DNA of 64,000 nucleotides from Streptomyces venezuelae (GTDB lineage Bacteria > Actinomycetota > Actinomycetes > Streptomycetales > Streptomycetaceae). Of this stretch, positions 26,129-35,277 are shown in pieces. The position numbers were made by a program, and so were the translations under genes. Numbering within the stretch: the stretch's first letter is position 1; the number at the start of each line of letters is the position of its first letter. The notes under the pieces are model-generated. The model was given only the letters and a program-made list of their open reading frames with translations. It did no database searches and was not told the origin of the DNA. The stretch is from assembly GCF_008642375.1 (NCBI RefSeq), contig NZ_CP029194.1, positions 2,666,001 to 2,730,000 on the forward strand, written 5' to 3'.

Positions 26129-27978
26129 CGGACACGACCGTCGCGACGAAGAACAAACCCCCGGCGTCGCTCCCCGAGACACCGCCCACGGACCCCTTCG
26201 ACCGCGACGACCTGCCGGCGCCCCAGGGCGCGACGGGCGGGCTGCTGCGTTCCCTCCTCGCCACCCACAAGCTGCGGGTCACGGCCGCCGCGCTCGTCCT
26301 CCTCCTCAAGGAGGCGGCGGTCCAGGCGGGCCCGCTGCTCGTCGCGTACGCCATCGACCGGGGCGTCCCGGCCTTCCGCGCGGGCGACCACGGCCCGGTG
26401 GTGGCGGTCGCGCTCGGCTACCTCCTGTGCGCCGCGCTCTCGGGACTCCTGCAGTACGCCTTCGTACGCGTGGCGGCCCGCGTCAACCAGGACGTCCTCC
26501 TGGACCTCCGGGGCCGGATCTTCCGCCACGCCCAGGTCCTGAGCGTGGACTTCCACGAGCGCTACACCTCGGGCCGGCTGATCTCCCGCTCCACGACGGA
26601 CGTCGAGTCGCTGCGCGAGCTGCTCTCGGAGGGGCTCCAGGAACTGATCGGGGTGGTCCTGTCCTTCGTCTCCATCGCCGTGATCCTCCTCTGGCTGGAC
26701 CTGGGCATCGGAGCGGTGGCCGTGGCGTCCTTCGTCCCGCTGTACCTCCTGGTACGGCTCTACCGCCGCCGCGCGGGCGCGGTCTACGCGGAGCGGTCCA
26801 CGGCGATCGCGGGCGTGATCGTGAAGTTCGCGGAGACGATGAACGGAATCCGCCCGGTCAGAGCCTTCCGCCGCGAGCAGCAGAACGACGCCGAGTTCGC
26901 GGTGCTGAACCACCGCCACGAGCGCAGCAACGGCGACGCGCTCCTGGAGATGGCCCGCTACGTGGTCGGTTCGCGGCTCGTGGCGAACACGGCGGTGGCC
27001 GGGATGGTCCTGTGGGGCGCGTACCGGGTCGCGGGCGGCACCCTGGAGCTGGGTGTCCTGGCGGCGACGGTGCTGTACATGCGGCGCCTGTACGACCCGA
27101 TCGACCGCCTGGGCATGTTCCTCAACTCGTACGAGTCGGCGGCGGCCAGCCTCACCAAGATCGCGGGCCTCCTGGCGCAGGAGCCGGGAGTCCCGGAGAC
27201 GACCGCCCCGAAGGAACTGCCGGACCGCGAGGGCAACCCCGGCCGCGAGGTGGTCTTCGAGAAGGTCCGCTTCGCCTACCGGACGGGCGGCGAGGTCCTG
27301 CCCGCGTTCGACCTGAGGATCCCGGCGGGCCAGACGGTGGCGGTGGTGGGCGCGACGGGCGCCGGCAAGTCGACACTCGCCAAGCTCCTGGCCCGCTTCT
27401 ACGACCCGACGGACGGCCGGGTCCTCCTCGACGGCGTCGACCTCAGGGACCTGACCACACCCGCCCTCCGCCGCGGGGTCGTCATGGTGACCCAGGAGGC
27501 GTTCCTCTTCTCCGGAACGGTGGCGGAGAACATCGCGATCGGCCGCCCGGACGCGACCCGCGAGGAGATCGAGGAAGCGGCCAAGGCCATCGGCGCACAC
27601 GACTTCATCACCACCCTCCCGGACGGCTACGACACGGACGTACGCAAGCGCGGCGGCCGGATCTCGGCCGGCCAGCGCCAGCTGGTGGCGTTCGCGAGGG
27701 CACTTCTCGCGGACCCGGCGGTCCTCATCCTGGACGAGGCGACGAGCTCGCTGGACGTGCCGGGCGAGCGGGCGGTGCAGCGGGCGATGGACACGGTCCT
27801 GGCGGGCCGCACGGCGGTGGTCATCGCCCACCGCCTGTCGACGGTGGAGGTGGCGGACCGGGTCCTCGTCATGGAGTCGGGCAGGATCGTCGAGGACGGC
27901 ACGCCCGGGACCCTCGTGTCGGGTGAAGGCCACTACGCGGGCCTGCACAAGGCATGGCGGGACAGCCTGGTGGGATGA
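26125..27978 (+). CDS. ABC exporter half-transporter, catalytic-site subunit
   Basis: 617 residues. After a polar N-terminus (1-45) come six membrane segments, then the nucleotide-binding domain with Walker A GATGAGKST, Walker B VLILDEATSSLD (catalytic Glu present) and a non-canonical signature ISAGQRQ. With the partner's normal LSGGQ this gives one active and one inactive ATP site. The start overlaps the first subunit (ATGA), which fixes stoichiometry. Expected to be a multidrug or lipid exporter; no substrate clue is visible. Confidence 0.93.
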   Translation: MTDTTVATKNKPPASLPETPPTDPFDRDDLPAPQGATGGLLRSLLATHKLRVTAAALVLLLKEAAVQAGPLLVAYAIDRGVPAFRAGDHGPVVAVALGYLLCAALSGLLQYAFVRVAARVNQDVLLDLRGRIFRHAQVLSVDFHERYTSGRLISRSTTDVESLRELLSEGLQELIGVVLSFVSIAVILLWLDLGIGAVAVASFVPLYLLVRLYRRRAGAVYAERSTAIAGVIVKFAETMNGIRPVRAFRREQQNDAEFAVLNHRHERSNGDALLEMARYVVGSRLVANTAVAGMVLWGAYRVAGGTLELGVLAATVLYMRRLYDPIDRLGMFLNSYESAAASLTKIAGLLAQEPGVPETTAPKELPDREGNPGREVVFEKVRFAYRTGGEVLPAFDLRIPAGQTVAVVGATGAGKSTLAKLLARFYDPTDGRVLLDGVDLRDLTTPALRRGVVMVTQEAFLFSGTVAENIAIGRPDATREEIEEAAKAIGAHDFITTLPDGYDTDVRKRGGRISAGQRQLVAFARALLADPAVLILDEATSSLDVPGERAVQRAMDTVLAGRTAVVIAHRLSTVEVADRVLVMESGRIVEDGTPGTLVSGEGHYAGLHKAWRDSLVG

Positions 27979-28159
27979 GAACGAACCCACTGACGGCCAC
28001 CGCTCCACCGACGGGATCGGGGGACGCGGAGGGGGTCGTGTTCGGGACGTGAAGCGTGATGTGTGGCGCAGCGGAGCTTCAAGCCATCCGGCACCCGAGG
28101 GCGCCGCAAATCATGCAGTCCCGAACGCGACCCCCGGAGCGTCCCCCACGCACCACCCC

Positions 28160-29650
28160 TCAGGAGCGCCCCCGCAGCAACACCACGGACACCACGGCAG
28201 CAAGAGCCATCAACACGGCAGCCCCCAAGGCGGCACCCCCCATGGCCTCGACGAAGGCAGCACGGGCGGCGTCAAGAACATCCGCGGGTCCCTCCAGCGC
28301 ACCCCCCAACGTCTCCCGGGCGGCGGCCGGAGCCGACAGGGGCATGGCCGCGGTGTAGACGGCCGCCCCGATCGACCCGAGGATCGCCATGCCGAGCGCC
28401 CCGCCCAGCTCCTGCCCCGATTCGAGGACGGCGGCGGCCGACCCCGCACGCTCTGGCGGGGCGGCGCCGAGGGCGAGTTCGTTGGCGAGGGTCATGGCGG
28501 AGACGAGCCCGGCGGCGTAGACGGCACTGGCCACGAGGACCGCCCAGAAGGGCGTGGTGCGGTCGATCGCGGCGAGCCAGGCGAAGCCTCCGGCGGAGAC
28601 GAGGAAGCCGCCGCCCATGACGTACGCCCGGTCGACCCGCCGGGCGAGCACCGCGGCCACCGGGGCGGCGGTGAGGACTCCGAGGGCGGGGACGAGGCTC
28701 CACAGGGCCGCTTCGAAGGGGCTCTGGCCGAGGACGGACTGCAGGTACTGGGTGAGGAAGACGGCGAAGCCGACGGTCGCGACCATGGCGAGCAGGTTGA
28801 CGAGGACGGAGCCGCCGTAGGCCCGGGTGCGGATCAGCGCGAGGTCGACCATGGGGTGGGTGAGCCGGGCCTGACGCCGGACGAACACCAGGCAGAGCAA
28901 CAGCCCACCGCTCACGGCCAGAGCGGGCACGGGCGCCCACCCGTCCTTGGCGAGCTCCTTGATGCCGTGGACGAGCGGCAGCAGGGCGGCCAGGGAAAGC
29001 CCCGCACTCACCAGGTCGAACGGCCCACGACCGGCGGCCGCCCCCTTGGACTCGGGCAGCAGCAGGGGCCCGAGGACGAGGAGGAGCGCCATCGCGGGGA
29101 GGTTGATCAGGAAGACGGACCCCCACCAGAAGTGCTCGACGAGCGCGCCGCTGACGACGGGCCCGAGGGAGATGCCGCTCGCCATGACGGAGGTCCACGC
29201 GGTGACGGCCTTGGCGCGCTGGGCGGGCTCCTGGAAGAGGTTGCGGATGAGGGCGAGGGTCGCGGGCATGAGGCAGGCCCCGGCGACACCGAGGAGGCCG
29301 CGGGCGGCGATCAGGGCGCCGGGAGTGTGGGCGTAGGCGGCGGCCACCGAGGCGGCGCCGAAGAGGGCGGCGCCGCCGAGGAGGAGCCGGCGGCGTCCGA
29401 CGCGGTCGCCGAGGGCGCCCATGGTGACGAGGAGACCGGCGAGGACGAAGCCGTAGGTGTCGAGGATCCAGAGCTGTTCGGTGGCTCCGGGGGCCAGGTC
29501 GGCGCTGACGGACGGGATGGCGAAGTAGAGGACGGAGACGTCCATGGAGACGAGGAGCAGCGGCAGCATGAGGACGCCGAGCGCGGCCCATTCGCGCCGC
29601 CCGGCGCGGACGGGCGGTGCCGGGTGTCCGGGGTGTGCGGTGAGTGTCAT
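28160..29650 (-). CDS. MFS drug exporter, DHA2 (14-TM) family
   Basis: 496 residues, fourteen hydrophobic segments. Motif C-like region SMDVSVLYFAIPSVSADL is in helix 1, LGDRVGRRRLLL follows helix 2, and VVSGALVEHFWW is in helix 5, as in QacA/SmvA/EmrB proteins. The ATG at 29650 has no clear ribosome binding site; an in-frame GTG 13 codons upstream is an alternative. Divergent from a GntR-TetR regulator with shared operator-like repeats between them, the standard layout of a repressed drug pump. Confidence 0.9.
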   Translation of the reverse strand: MTLTAHPGHPAPPVRAGRREWAALGVLMLPLLLVSMDVSVLYFAIPSVSADLAPGATEQLWILDTYGFVLAGLLVTMGALGDRVGRRRLLLGGAALFGAASVAAAYAHTPGALIAARGLLGVAGACLMPATLALIRNLFQEPAQRAKAVTAWTSVMASGISLGPVVSGALVEHFWWGSVFLINLPAMALLLVLGPLLLPESKGAAAGRGPFDLVSAGLSLAALLPLVHGIKELAKDGWAPVPALAVSGGLLLCLVFVRRQARLTHPMVDLALIRTRAYGGSVLVNLLAMVATVGFAVFLTQYLQSVLGQSPFEAALWSLVPALGVLTAAPVAAVLARRVDRAYVMGGGFLVSAGGFAWLAAIDRTTPFWAVLVASAVYAAGLVSAMTLANELALGAAPPERAGSAAAVLESGQELGGALGMAILGSIGAAVYTAAMPLSAPAAARETLGGALEGPADVLDAARAAFVEAMGGAALGAAVLMALAAVVSVVLLRGRS

Positions 29651-29693
29651 ACGGGCAAGGAAGCAGCAGTCGGCGTACACCGCCACCACCGCC

Positions 29694-29762
29694 CTAGTGC
29701 GCGCTGAAGCGACGTCACAAACCCACAGCTCAGCAGTGCGTACATCGTCCTGGTCGCACTAG
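29694..29762. promoter_or_regulatory. Operator-like repeats between MFS exporter and regulator
   Basis: CTAGTGCG (29694-29701) and CGCACTAG (29755-29762) form an 8-bp inverted repeat 53 bases apart. A further AGTGCG at 29735-29740 pairs with 29755-29760. TACACT at 29763-29768 is a possible -10 only six bases before the regulator GTG, so the right-hand repeat would overlap that promoter and allow autorepression. Confidence 0.5.
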
Positions 29763-29774
29763 TACACTCCGCCC

Positions 29775-30707
29775 GTGACGACCGAGCCGCCCTACCTCGC
29801 CATCGCCGCCGAGCTCCGCCGCCGCGTCCGGGCCGGCGAGCTGTCCCCGGGCGACCGGGTGCCGTCCACGCGGGCCATCACGCGCGAGTGGGGCGTGGCG
29901 ATGGCGACCGCGACGAAGGCGCTCGCGGTGCTGCGCCAGGAGGGCCTGGTCCGGCCGGAGCCTGGGGTGGGCACGGTCGTCGTCGCACGGACGGGACCGG
30001 GCGCGGGATCAGGCTCGGGATCAGGCGCGGGCCCGGAGCCGGAGCCGCTCTCGCGGGAGCGACTGGTGGCGGCGGCGCTCGAACTGGCCGACGCCGAGGG
30101 GCTGAACGCGCTGACGATGCGGCGGGTGGCGACGGTCATGGGCGTCTCGACGATGGCGCTCTACCGCCACGTGCCGGGCAAGGCGGAGCTGGTGCGGCTG
30201 ATGGCGGACGCGGCGTGCGGCGAGGTGCCTCTGGGGCCGGTGCCGCCGGAGTGGCGGGTGGGTCTGGAGCGGGGGGCGCGGTGGCTGCGCGGGGTGTACG
30301 CGCGGCACCGGTGGATGGCGCACGCGATGGCCTCGTTCACGCGGCCGGTCGCGACGCCGAACGCGATGGCGTACACGGAGTGGGTGTTGCGGTCGCTGCG
30401 GGGCACTCCGCTGACGCACACGGAGAAGCTCCACGCGCATCTGCTGATCTTCGCCTATGTGCAGGGGCTGTCGATGGCGGACGATCTGGAGGAGCAGGCG
30501 CGCCAGGACACGGGGATCTCCGACGGCGAGTGGATGGAACAGAATGAGCCACGCTTCGACGCGATCCAGGCGGGCGGTTCCTACCCCGAGCTGAACTCGG
30601 TCACCAGCGACGGAGGGTTCGGTCTCGACCTCGACGCGCTCTTCGAATTCGGGCTTCAGCGAACGCTGGACGGCATCGCGTCCATGATCGACGAAACGTC
30701 CGGTTAA
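29775..30707 (+). CDS. GntR-TetR hybrid transcriptional regulator
   Basis: 310 residues with two DNA-binding domains. Residues about 5-70 are a GntR winged helix (YLAIAAELRRRVRAGELSPG and VPSTRAITREWGV). A Gly/Ser/Pro linker follows. Residues about 95-150 are a TetR helix-turn-helix (MRRVATVMGVSTMALYRHV), then an all-helical TetR ligand domain. This fusion is known in actinomycetes. GTG at 29775 appears leaderless. It probably represses the divergent MFS exporter in response to a small molecule. Confidence 0.9.
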   Translation: MTTEPPYLAIAAELRRRVRAGELSPGDRVPSTRAITREWGVAMATATKALAVLRQEGLVRPEPGVGTVVVARTGPGAGSGSGSGAGPEPEPLSRERLVAAALELADAEGLNALTMRRVATVMGVSTMALYRHVPGKAELVRLMADAACGEVPLGPVPPEWRVGLERGARWLRGVYARHRWMAHAMASFTRPVATPNAMAYTEWVLRSLRGTPLTHTEKLHAHLLIFAYVQGLSMADDLEEQARQDTGISDGEWMEQNEPRFDAIQAGGSYPELNSVTSDGGFGLDLDALFEFGLQRTLDGIASMIDETSG

Positions 30708-30762
30708 CGAACACGGACGTACGGGCAGCGGACGAGTTCCGGCCAACTTGTCGACGCACTCA

Positions 30763-30787
30763 TGACAGGTACCCGTCAGTCCTGTCA
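30763..30787. promoter_or_regulatory. Inverted repeat upstream of metalloprotease gene
   Basis: TGACAGG (30763-30769) and CCTGTCA (30781-30787), 11 bases apart, about 145 bases before the protease start. Possible operator, or weak terminator of the regulator gene. Confidence 0.4.
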
Positions 30788-30827
30788 CTCTCTCCCCGGT
30801 TCTTCGCATCACTGTTCGCCGCTTCAC

Positions 30828-30865
30828 CCGAACGTGCTGCACAGCTCCGAACGTGCTCCACAGCT
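30828..30865 (+). repeat. Two 19-bp direct repeats in protease promoter region
   Basis: CCGAACGTGCTGCACAGCT (30828-30846) is followed at once by a copy with one change (30847-30865). They lie 66-103 bases upstream of the protease start. A periodicity of nearly two helical turns suggests an activator binding site. Confidence 0.6.
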
Positions 30866-30930
30866 CTCCTTGCTCCGCCCGGACGGACCTCACCCAGTCC
30901 GCCGGTACCCCCCTCGCAAAAGGAGTCTGC

Positions 30931-32970
30931 GTGAGATCCACGCCCAGCCGTCGCGCCACCGCGACCGGCGCTCTGATCGCTGCCGCCGCCATGCTCGCCG
31001 TGAGCGTCCAGACCGGCTCCGCCACCGCGGCCGATGCCGCGGTCAACGGGGCGTCCATCGCTCCCAAGGCCCTGCAGGGCACCGCGGCGAACCCCGGCAA
31101 GCTCCCGGCCGACCTCACCCCCGCCGAGCGCGCCGCGCTCATCAAGGCCGCCGACGCCGACAAGGCCGCCACGGCCAAGGCGCTCGGCCTCGGCGCCCAG
31201 GAGAAGCTGGTCGTCCGTGACGTCGTGCAGGACCGCGACGGCACGACCCACACGCGCTACGAGCGCACCTACGCCGGCCTGCCGGTCCTCGGCGGTGACC
31301 TGATCGTCGCCGAGACCAAGGGCGGCACGACCGCCTCGGTCACCAAGTCCTCCCGCGCGGAGCTGAAGAACGTCGACCTCACGGCCACCGTCGCCCCGGC
31401 CGCCGCCGAGAAGCAGGCCGTCGGCCTCGCCGCGGCGGACGGCTCGAAGGAGACGGACGCCGAGCGCGCCCCGCGCAAGGTCGTCTGGATGGCCAAGGGC
31501 GCCCCCGTCCTCGCGTACGAGACCGTCGTCGGCGGCCTCCAGCACGACGGCACCCCGAACGAGCTGCACGTCGTGACGGACGCCAAGTCCGGCGCGAAGC
31601 TGTACGAGTGGCAGGCCGTGCACACCGGCACGGGCAACACCCAGTACAGCGGCCAGGTCACGCTCGGCACGGCGCCCTCGTACACGCTGACCGACACGAC
31701 CCGCGGCAACCACAAGACGTACAACCTCAACCGGGGTACGTCCGGCACCGGGACGCTCTTCTCCGGCTCCGACGACGTCTGGGGCGACGGCACTCCGCAG
31801 AACCTGGAGACCGCGGGCGCCGACGCGCACTACGGCGCCGCGCTCACCTGGGACTACTACAAGAACGTGCACGGCCGCTCCGGCATCCGCGGTGACGGCG
31901 TCGGCGCGTACTCCCGGGTCCACTACGGCAACGCCTACGTCAACGCCTTCTGGCAGGACTCCTGCTTCTGCATGACGTACGGCGACGGCGCGGCCAACGC
32001 CAAGCCGCTCACCTCCATCGACGTGGCCGCGCACGAGATGACGCACGGCCTCACGTCCGTCACCGCCGGCCTGGTCTACAGCGGCGAGTCCGGCGGCCTC
32101 AACGAGGCCACCTCGGACATCTTCGCCGCGGCCGTCGAGTTCTACGGCAACAACGCCCAGGACAAGGGTGACTACCTCGTCGGCGAGAAGATCGACATCC
32201 GGGGCAACGGCACGCCGCTGCGCTACATGGACAAGCCGAGCAAGGACGGCTCGTCCAAGGACTACTGGTACTCGGGCATCGGCAGCGTCGACGTCCACTA
32301 CTCCTCGGGTCCGGCGAACCACTGGTACTACCTGCTCTCCGAGGGCAGCGGCGCCAAGACCGTCAACGGCGTGAACTACGACTCGCCGACCTCCGACGGC
32401 CTGCCCGTCACCGGCATCGGCCGGGACAAGGCCTCGCTGATCTGGTTCAAGGCGCTCACCACCAAGTTCAACTCCTCCACCAACTACGCCGGCGCCCGCA
32501 CGGGCACCGTCGCGGTGGCCACGGAGCTGTACGGCGCCAACAGCCCCGAGGTCCTCGCCGTCCAGCACGCCTGGGCCGGCGTCAACGTCGGTACCCGCCC
32601 GGGTGGCGGCGAGCCGCAGCCCGGCAAGGTCTTCGAGAACGCGGCCGACGTGTCCATCCCGGACAACGGCGCCGCGGTCACCTCGACGGTCAACGTCACC
32701 GGCATCACCGGCAACGCCCCCTCCACCCTCAAGGTGGACGTGGACATCGTCCACACCTACCGCGGTGACCTCGTGGTCGACCTCGTCGCCCCCGACGGCT
32801 CGGCCTACAGCCTGAGCAACCGGTCCGGCGGCAGCGCCGACAACATCGTCCAGACCTACACCGTGAACGCCTCCTCGGAGGTCGCCAACGGCGCCTGGAA
32901 GCTCCGCGTCCAGGACAAGGCCTCGATCGACACCGGTTACATCAACAACTTCAAGCTGACCTTCCCGTAA
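30931..32970 (+). CDS. Secreted M4 (thermolysin-family) metallopeptidase with P domain
   Basis: 679 residues. Sec signal (1-34) ending ATAADA; FTP and PepSY propeptide (about 55-230); thermolysin-like catalytic domain (about 240-550) with zinc motif HEMTH (368-372), third ligand Glu392 in NEATSD and the catalytic His region HYSSGPANHWYY. The C-terminal 110 residues are a proprotein convertase P domain (VSIPDNGAAVTST through KLTFP). GTG at 30931 follows AAAAGGAG. A neutral protease exported and self-activated outside the cell. Strong terminator directly downstream. Confidence 0.95.
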   Translation: MRSTPSRRATATGALIAAAAMLAVSVQTGSATAADAAVNGASIAPKALQGTAANPGKLPADLTPAERAALIKAADADKAATAKALGLGAQEKLVVRDVVQDRDGTTHTRYERTYAGLPVLGGDLIVAETKGGTTASVTKSSRAELKNVDLTATVAPAAAEKQAVGLAAADGSKETDAERAPRKVVWMAKGAPVLAYETVVGGLQHDGTPNELHVVTDAKSGAKLYEWQAVHTGTGNTQYSGQVTLGTAPSYTLTDTTRGNHKTYNLNRGTSGTGTLFSGSDDVWGDGTPQNLETAGADAHYGAALTWDYYKNVHGRSGIRGDGVGAYSRVHYGNAYVNAFWQDSCFCMTYGDGAANAKPLTSIDVAAHEMTHGLTSVTAGLVYSGESGGLNEATSDIFAAAVEFYGNNAQDKGDYLVGEKIDIRGNGTPLRYMDKPSKDGSSKDYWYSGIGSVDVHYSSGPANHWYYLLSEGSGAKTVNGVNYDSPTSDGLPVTGIGRDKASLIWFKALTTKFNSSTNYAGARTGTVAVATELYGANSPEVLAVQHAWAGVNVGTRPGGGEPQPGKVFENAADVSIPDNGAAVTSTVNVTGITGNAPSTLKVDVDIVHTYRGDLVVDLVAPDGSAYSLSNRSGGSADNIVQTYTVNASSEVANGAWKLRVQDKASIDTGYINNFKLTFP

Positions 32971-32987
32971 GGCCGGCGCACCACCCA

Positions 32988-33023
32988 CGGAAGCCCGGAG
33001 GGAACGTTCCCTCCGGGCTTCCG
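32988..33023 (+). terminator. Terminator of metallopeptidase gene
   Basis: A 36-base perfect palindrome centred on AACGTT, giving a 16-17 bp stem, 17 bases after the stop codon. Confidence 0.85.
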
Positions 33024-33060
33024 CGCGTCTGCGCACCCCTGTCTGCATACCCTGGAGCAC

Positions 33061-33738
33061 ATGATCAGGGTGCTGCTGGCGGACGACGAGACGATGATCA
33101 GGGCCGGGGTCCGGGCCATCCTCACCACCGACCCCGGGATCGAGGTGGTCGCCGAGGCCGGCGACGGCCACGAGGCCGTCGAACTCGCCCGGCTCCACCG
33201 GCCCGACGTCGCCCTGCTCGACATCCGGATGCCGCGGCTCGACGGTCTCGGCGCCGCCGCCGAGCTGCGCGGGACCCTCCCCGACACGGCCGCCGTCATG
33301 CTCACCACCTTCTCCGAGGACGCCTACATCGCCCGGGCGCTCGCCCTCGGCGTCAGCGGCTTCCTGCTCAAGTCCGGGGACCCGCGCGAACTCATCGCCG
33401 GCGTCCGGGCCGTGGCGGCCGGCGGCGCCGCCCTCTCCCCCGCCGTCGCCCGCCGGGTCATCGACACCCTCGGCGGCGAGCGCCTCGGCCGGGCCGCCGA
33501 GGCCCGGGCCCGCCTGGAACCGCTCACGGGCCGCGAGCGGGAGGTCGTCGGCCTCCTCGGCGCCGGGCTCTCCAACCAGGAGATCGCGGACCGCATGTAC
33601 GTCGTCGAGGGCACCGTCAAAGCGCATGTGAGCGCGGTCCTCGGACGCCTGGGGCTGCGCAACCGCGTCCAGCTCGCGGTCCTCGCGTACGAGGCGGGCA
33701 TGGTGCCGGGCGGCGTCACCGGGGACCCGGATGCGTGA
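33061..33738 (+). CDS. NarL/LuxR-type response regulator
   Basis: 225 residues. Receiver with ADDE acidic pocket and Asp54 in VALLDIRMPR. The LuxR helix-turn-helix has LTGREREVVGLLGAGLSNQEI and GTVKAHVSAVLGRLGL. ATG at 33061 follows GGAG. Its last eight bases overlap the kinase gene, so the pair is translationally coupled. Target genes unknown. Confidence 0.93.
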   Translation: MIRVLLADDETMIRAGVRAILTTDPGIEVVAEAGDGHEAVELARLHRPDVALLDIRMPRLDGLGAAAELRGTLPDTAAVMLTTFSEDAYIARALALGVSGFLLKSGDPRELIAGVRAVAAGGAALSPAVARRVIDTLGGERLGRAAEARARLEPLTGREREVVGLLGAGLSNQEIADRMYVVEGTVKAHVSAVLGRLGLRNRVQLAVLAYEAGMVPGGVTGDPDA

Positions 33739-35257
33739 GCGCCTCTTCGACCTGGGGCTGTGGCTGCTGCTGTGCGTCCCGGTGCTGCTGAGGTCGGACC
33801 CCAACGACGGCGGGAGCTGGTCGCAGGTCGCCGTCGGCGTCGTGGTGCTCGGCGGCTGCGTCGCGGTCAGCCGGAGGTGGCCGCTGGTGCCGATCGCGGT
33901 GACGGTCGCGCTGAGCCTGCCCGCCACCCTGGAGCTGTTCACGCCCTCGTACAGCCTGGGCCTCGTCGCCTTCGGCTATCTCGCGGGGCGCCGCCAGGAG
34001 CACACCCGGGGCGCGCTGTGGCTGTTCGGCGCGGTGGCGGCGGTGGGGCTGCTCCTGACCCGGATCACCGCCACCTCGCTCGGCCAGTGGTTCACGCTGC
34101 TGCTCGCGCTGGCCCTGGCGATCGTCGCGCCGTGGCTGATCGGCCGTTACGTCCGCCAGTACGACCGCCTCGTGCACAGCGGCTGGGAGCTCGCCGTCCG
34201 GATGGAGGCGGAGCAGGCGGCCGTCGCCGACCGGGAGCGGCTGCGGGAACGCTCCCGGATCGCGGGGGACATGCACGACTCCCTCGGCCACGACCTGGCC
34301 CTGATCGCCGTCCGGGCGGGCGCCCTGGAGGTCGATCCGGCGCTCGGTCCCGACCAGCAGCACGCGGCCGGCGAACTGCGCCGCGCAGCGGCCGACGCGA
34401 CCGCCCGCCTCCGGGACGTCATCGGCGTCCTGCGCCAGCCCGACGAGGACCCGGCGCCCACGGCCCCGGGCGGCGAACCCGTCGAGGAGCTCGTCTCCCG
34501 TGCCCGCGCCTCGGGCCTCGCGGTCACCCTGACGGTGACCGGGGAGGGTCACGAGCCGGACGGGATGGCCGGCTGGGCGCTGCACCGCGTCGTCCGGGAG
34601 GCGCTCACCAACGCGGCCAAGCACGCGCCGGGAGGCAGCGTGGACGTCCGCGTCGACGCCGCCCCGGAGCGCGTCGCCGTGGACGTCGTGAGCGGTCCCG
34701 GCACGGCGGGGTCGCCGCTCGCCTCGGGCGGCACCGGACTCGTCGGCCTCGACGAGCGCGTCCGGCTCGCGGGCGGGGTCCTGACCCACGGCCCCACGCC
34801 CGAGGGGGGCTTCGCGGTCCGCGCGGCCCTGCCGCGCCGGACGCCCCCCGGCGGCCCGGCCGCCACGCCCGCGCCGGCCGCGCCCACCTCGGCCCGGGAG
34901 CTGGACCGGGTCCGCCGCGAGGTCCGCAAGGGCCTCGCCCAGGCCATCTGGATCCCGCTCGCGCTGCTCGCCGCGCTCGGCCTGCTCATGGCCGGGGTCG
35001 CGCTGTGGACCCAGCACCAGTCGTACCTGGAGCCGGACGACTACGAGCGGATGCGGATCGGCCAGACGCTCACCGCGATCACGGAGGCCGAGGACCTGCC
35101 CGACCATCCGCTGGACGGCCCGCCGAAGGGCGTCCCGGCCGAGCCGCCCGGCATGGACGAGTGCCGGTACTACCGCTCCACGCTGCTCGCCGCGGTCCCG
35201 GTGTACCGGCTCTGCTTCACCGCAGGGCACCTCGCCGACAAGGCCGAGGTGCGCTGA
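33731..35257 (+). CDS. Sensor histidine kinase with C-terminal membrane anchor
   Basis: 508 residues. Four or five membrane segments (8-140), HisKA_3 motif RIAGDMHDSLGHDLALI with His182, HATPase N-box REALTNAAKHA (Asn294) and GGTGLVGLDERV. Unusually, a further membrane segment follows at about 405-426 (IWIPLALLAALGLLMAGVAL). It is succeeded by about 80 residues, probably outside the cell, with two cysteines (478 and 495). Histidine kinases normally end with the ATPase domain, so the tail may be the sensor. It ends 20 bases from convergent glgP. Confidence 0.92.
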   Translation: MRERLFDLGLWLLLCVPVLLRSDPNDGGSWSQVAVGVVVLGGCVAVSRRWPLVPIAVTVALSLPATLELFTPSYSLGLVAFGYLAGRRQEHTRGALWLFGAVAAVGLLLTRITATSLGQWFTLLLALALAIVAPWLIGRYVRQYDRLVHSGWELAVRMEAEQAAVADRERLRERSRIAGDMHDSLGHDLALIAVRAGALEVDPALGPDQQHAAGELRRAAADATARLRDVIGVLRQPDEDPAPTAPGGEPVEELVSRARASGLAVTLTVTGEGHEPDGMAGWALHRVVREALTNAAKHAPGGSVDVRVDAAPERVAVDVVSGPGTAGSPLASGGTGLVGLDERVRLAGGVLTHGPTPEGGFAVRAALPRRTPPGGPAATPAPAAPTSARELDRVRREVRKGLAQAIWIPLALLAALGLLMAGVALWTQHQSYLEPDDYERMRIGQTLTAITEAEDLPDHPLDGPPKGVPAEPPGMDECRYYRSTLLAAVPVYRLCFTAGHLADKAEVR

Positions 35258-35277
35258 GGCCGCCCCGTGCAGCCCGC

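Noticed and set aside
22529-26182. A 1217-codon minus-strand frame joining the ABC permease with sequence opposite the exporter
   Set aside because: Only its last 250 codons (from ATG 23278) are a real gene; the rest is antisense to other genes.
30828-30865. CRISPR-like repeats
   Set aside because: Two adjacent copies with no spacers and no cas genes; likewise the 17- and 18-bp repeats at 60509 and 8755.
30760-33942. A 1060-codon open frame on the minus strand opposite the metalloprotease
   Set aside because: Antisense shadow of the protease and response regulator; Gly/Val/Asp-rich and without motifs. The plus-strand genes have signal peptide, zinc site and ribosome binding sites.
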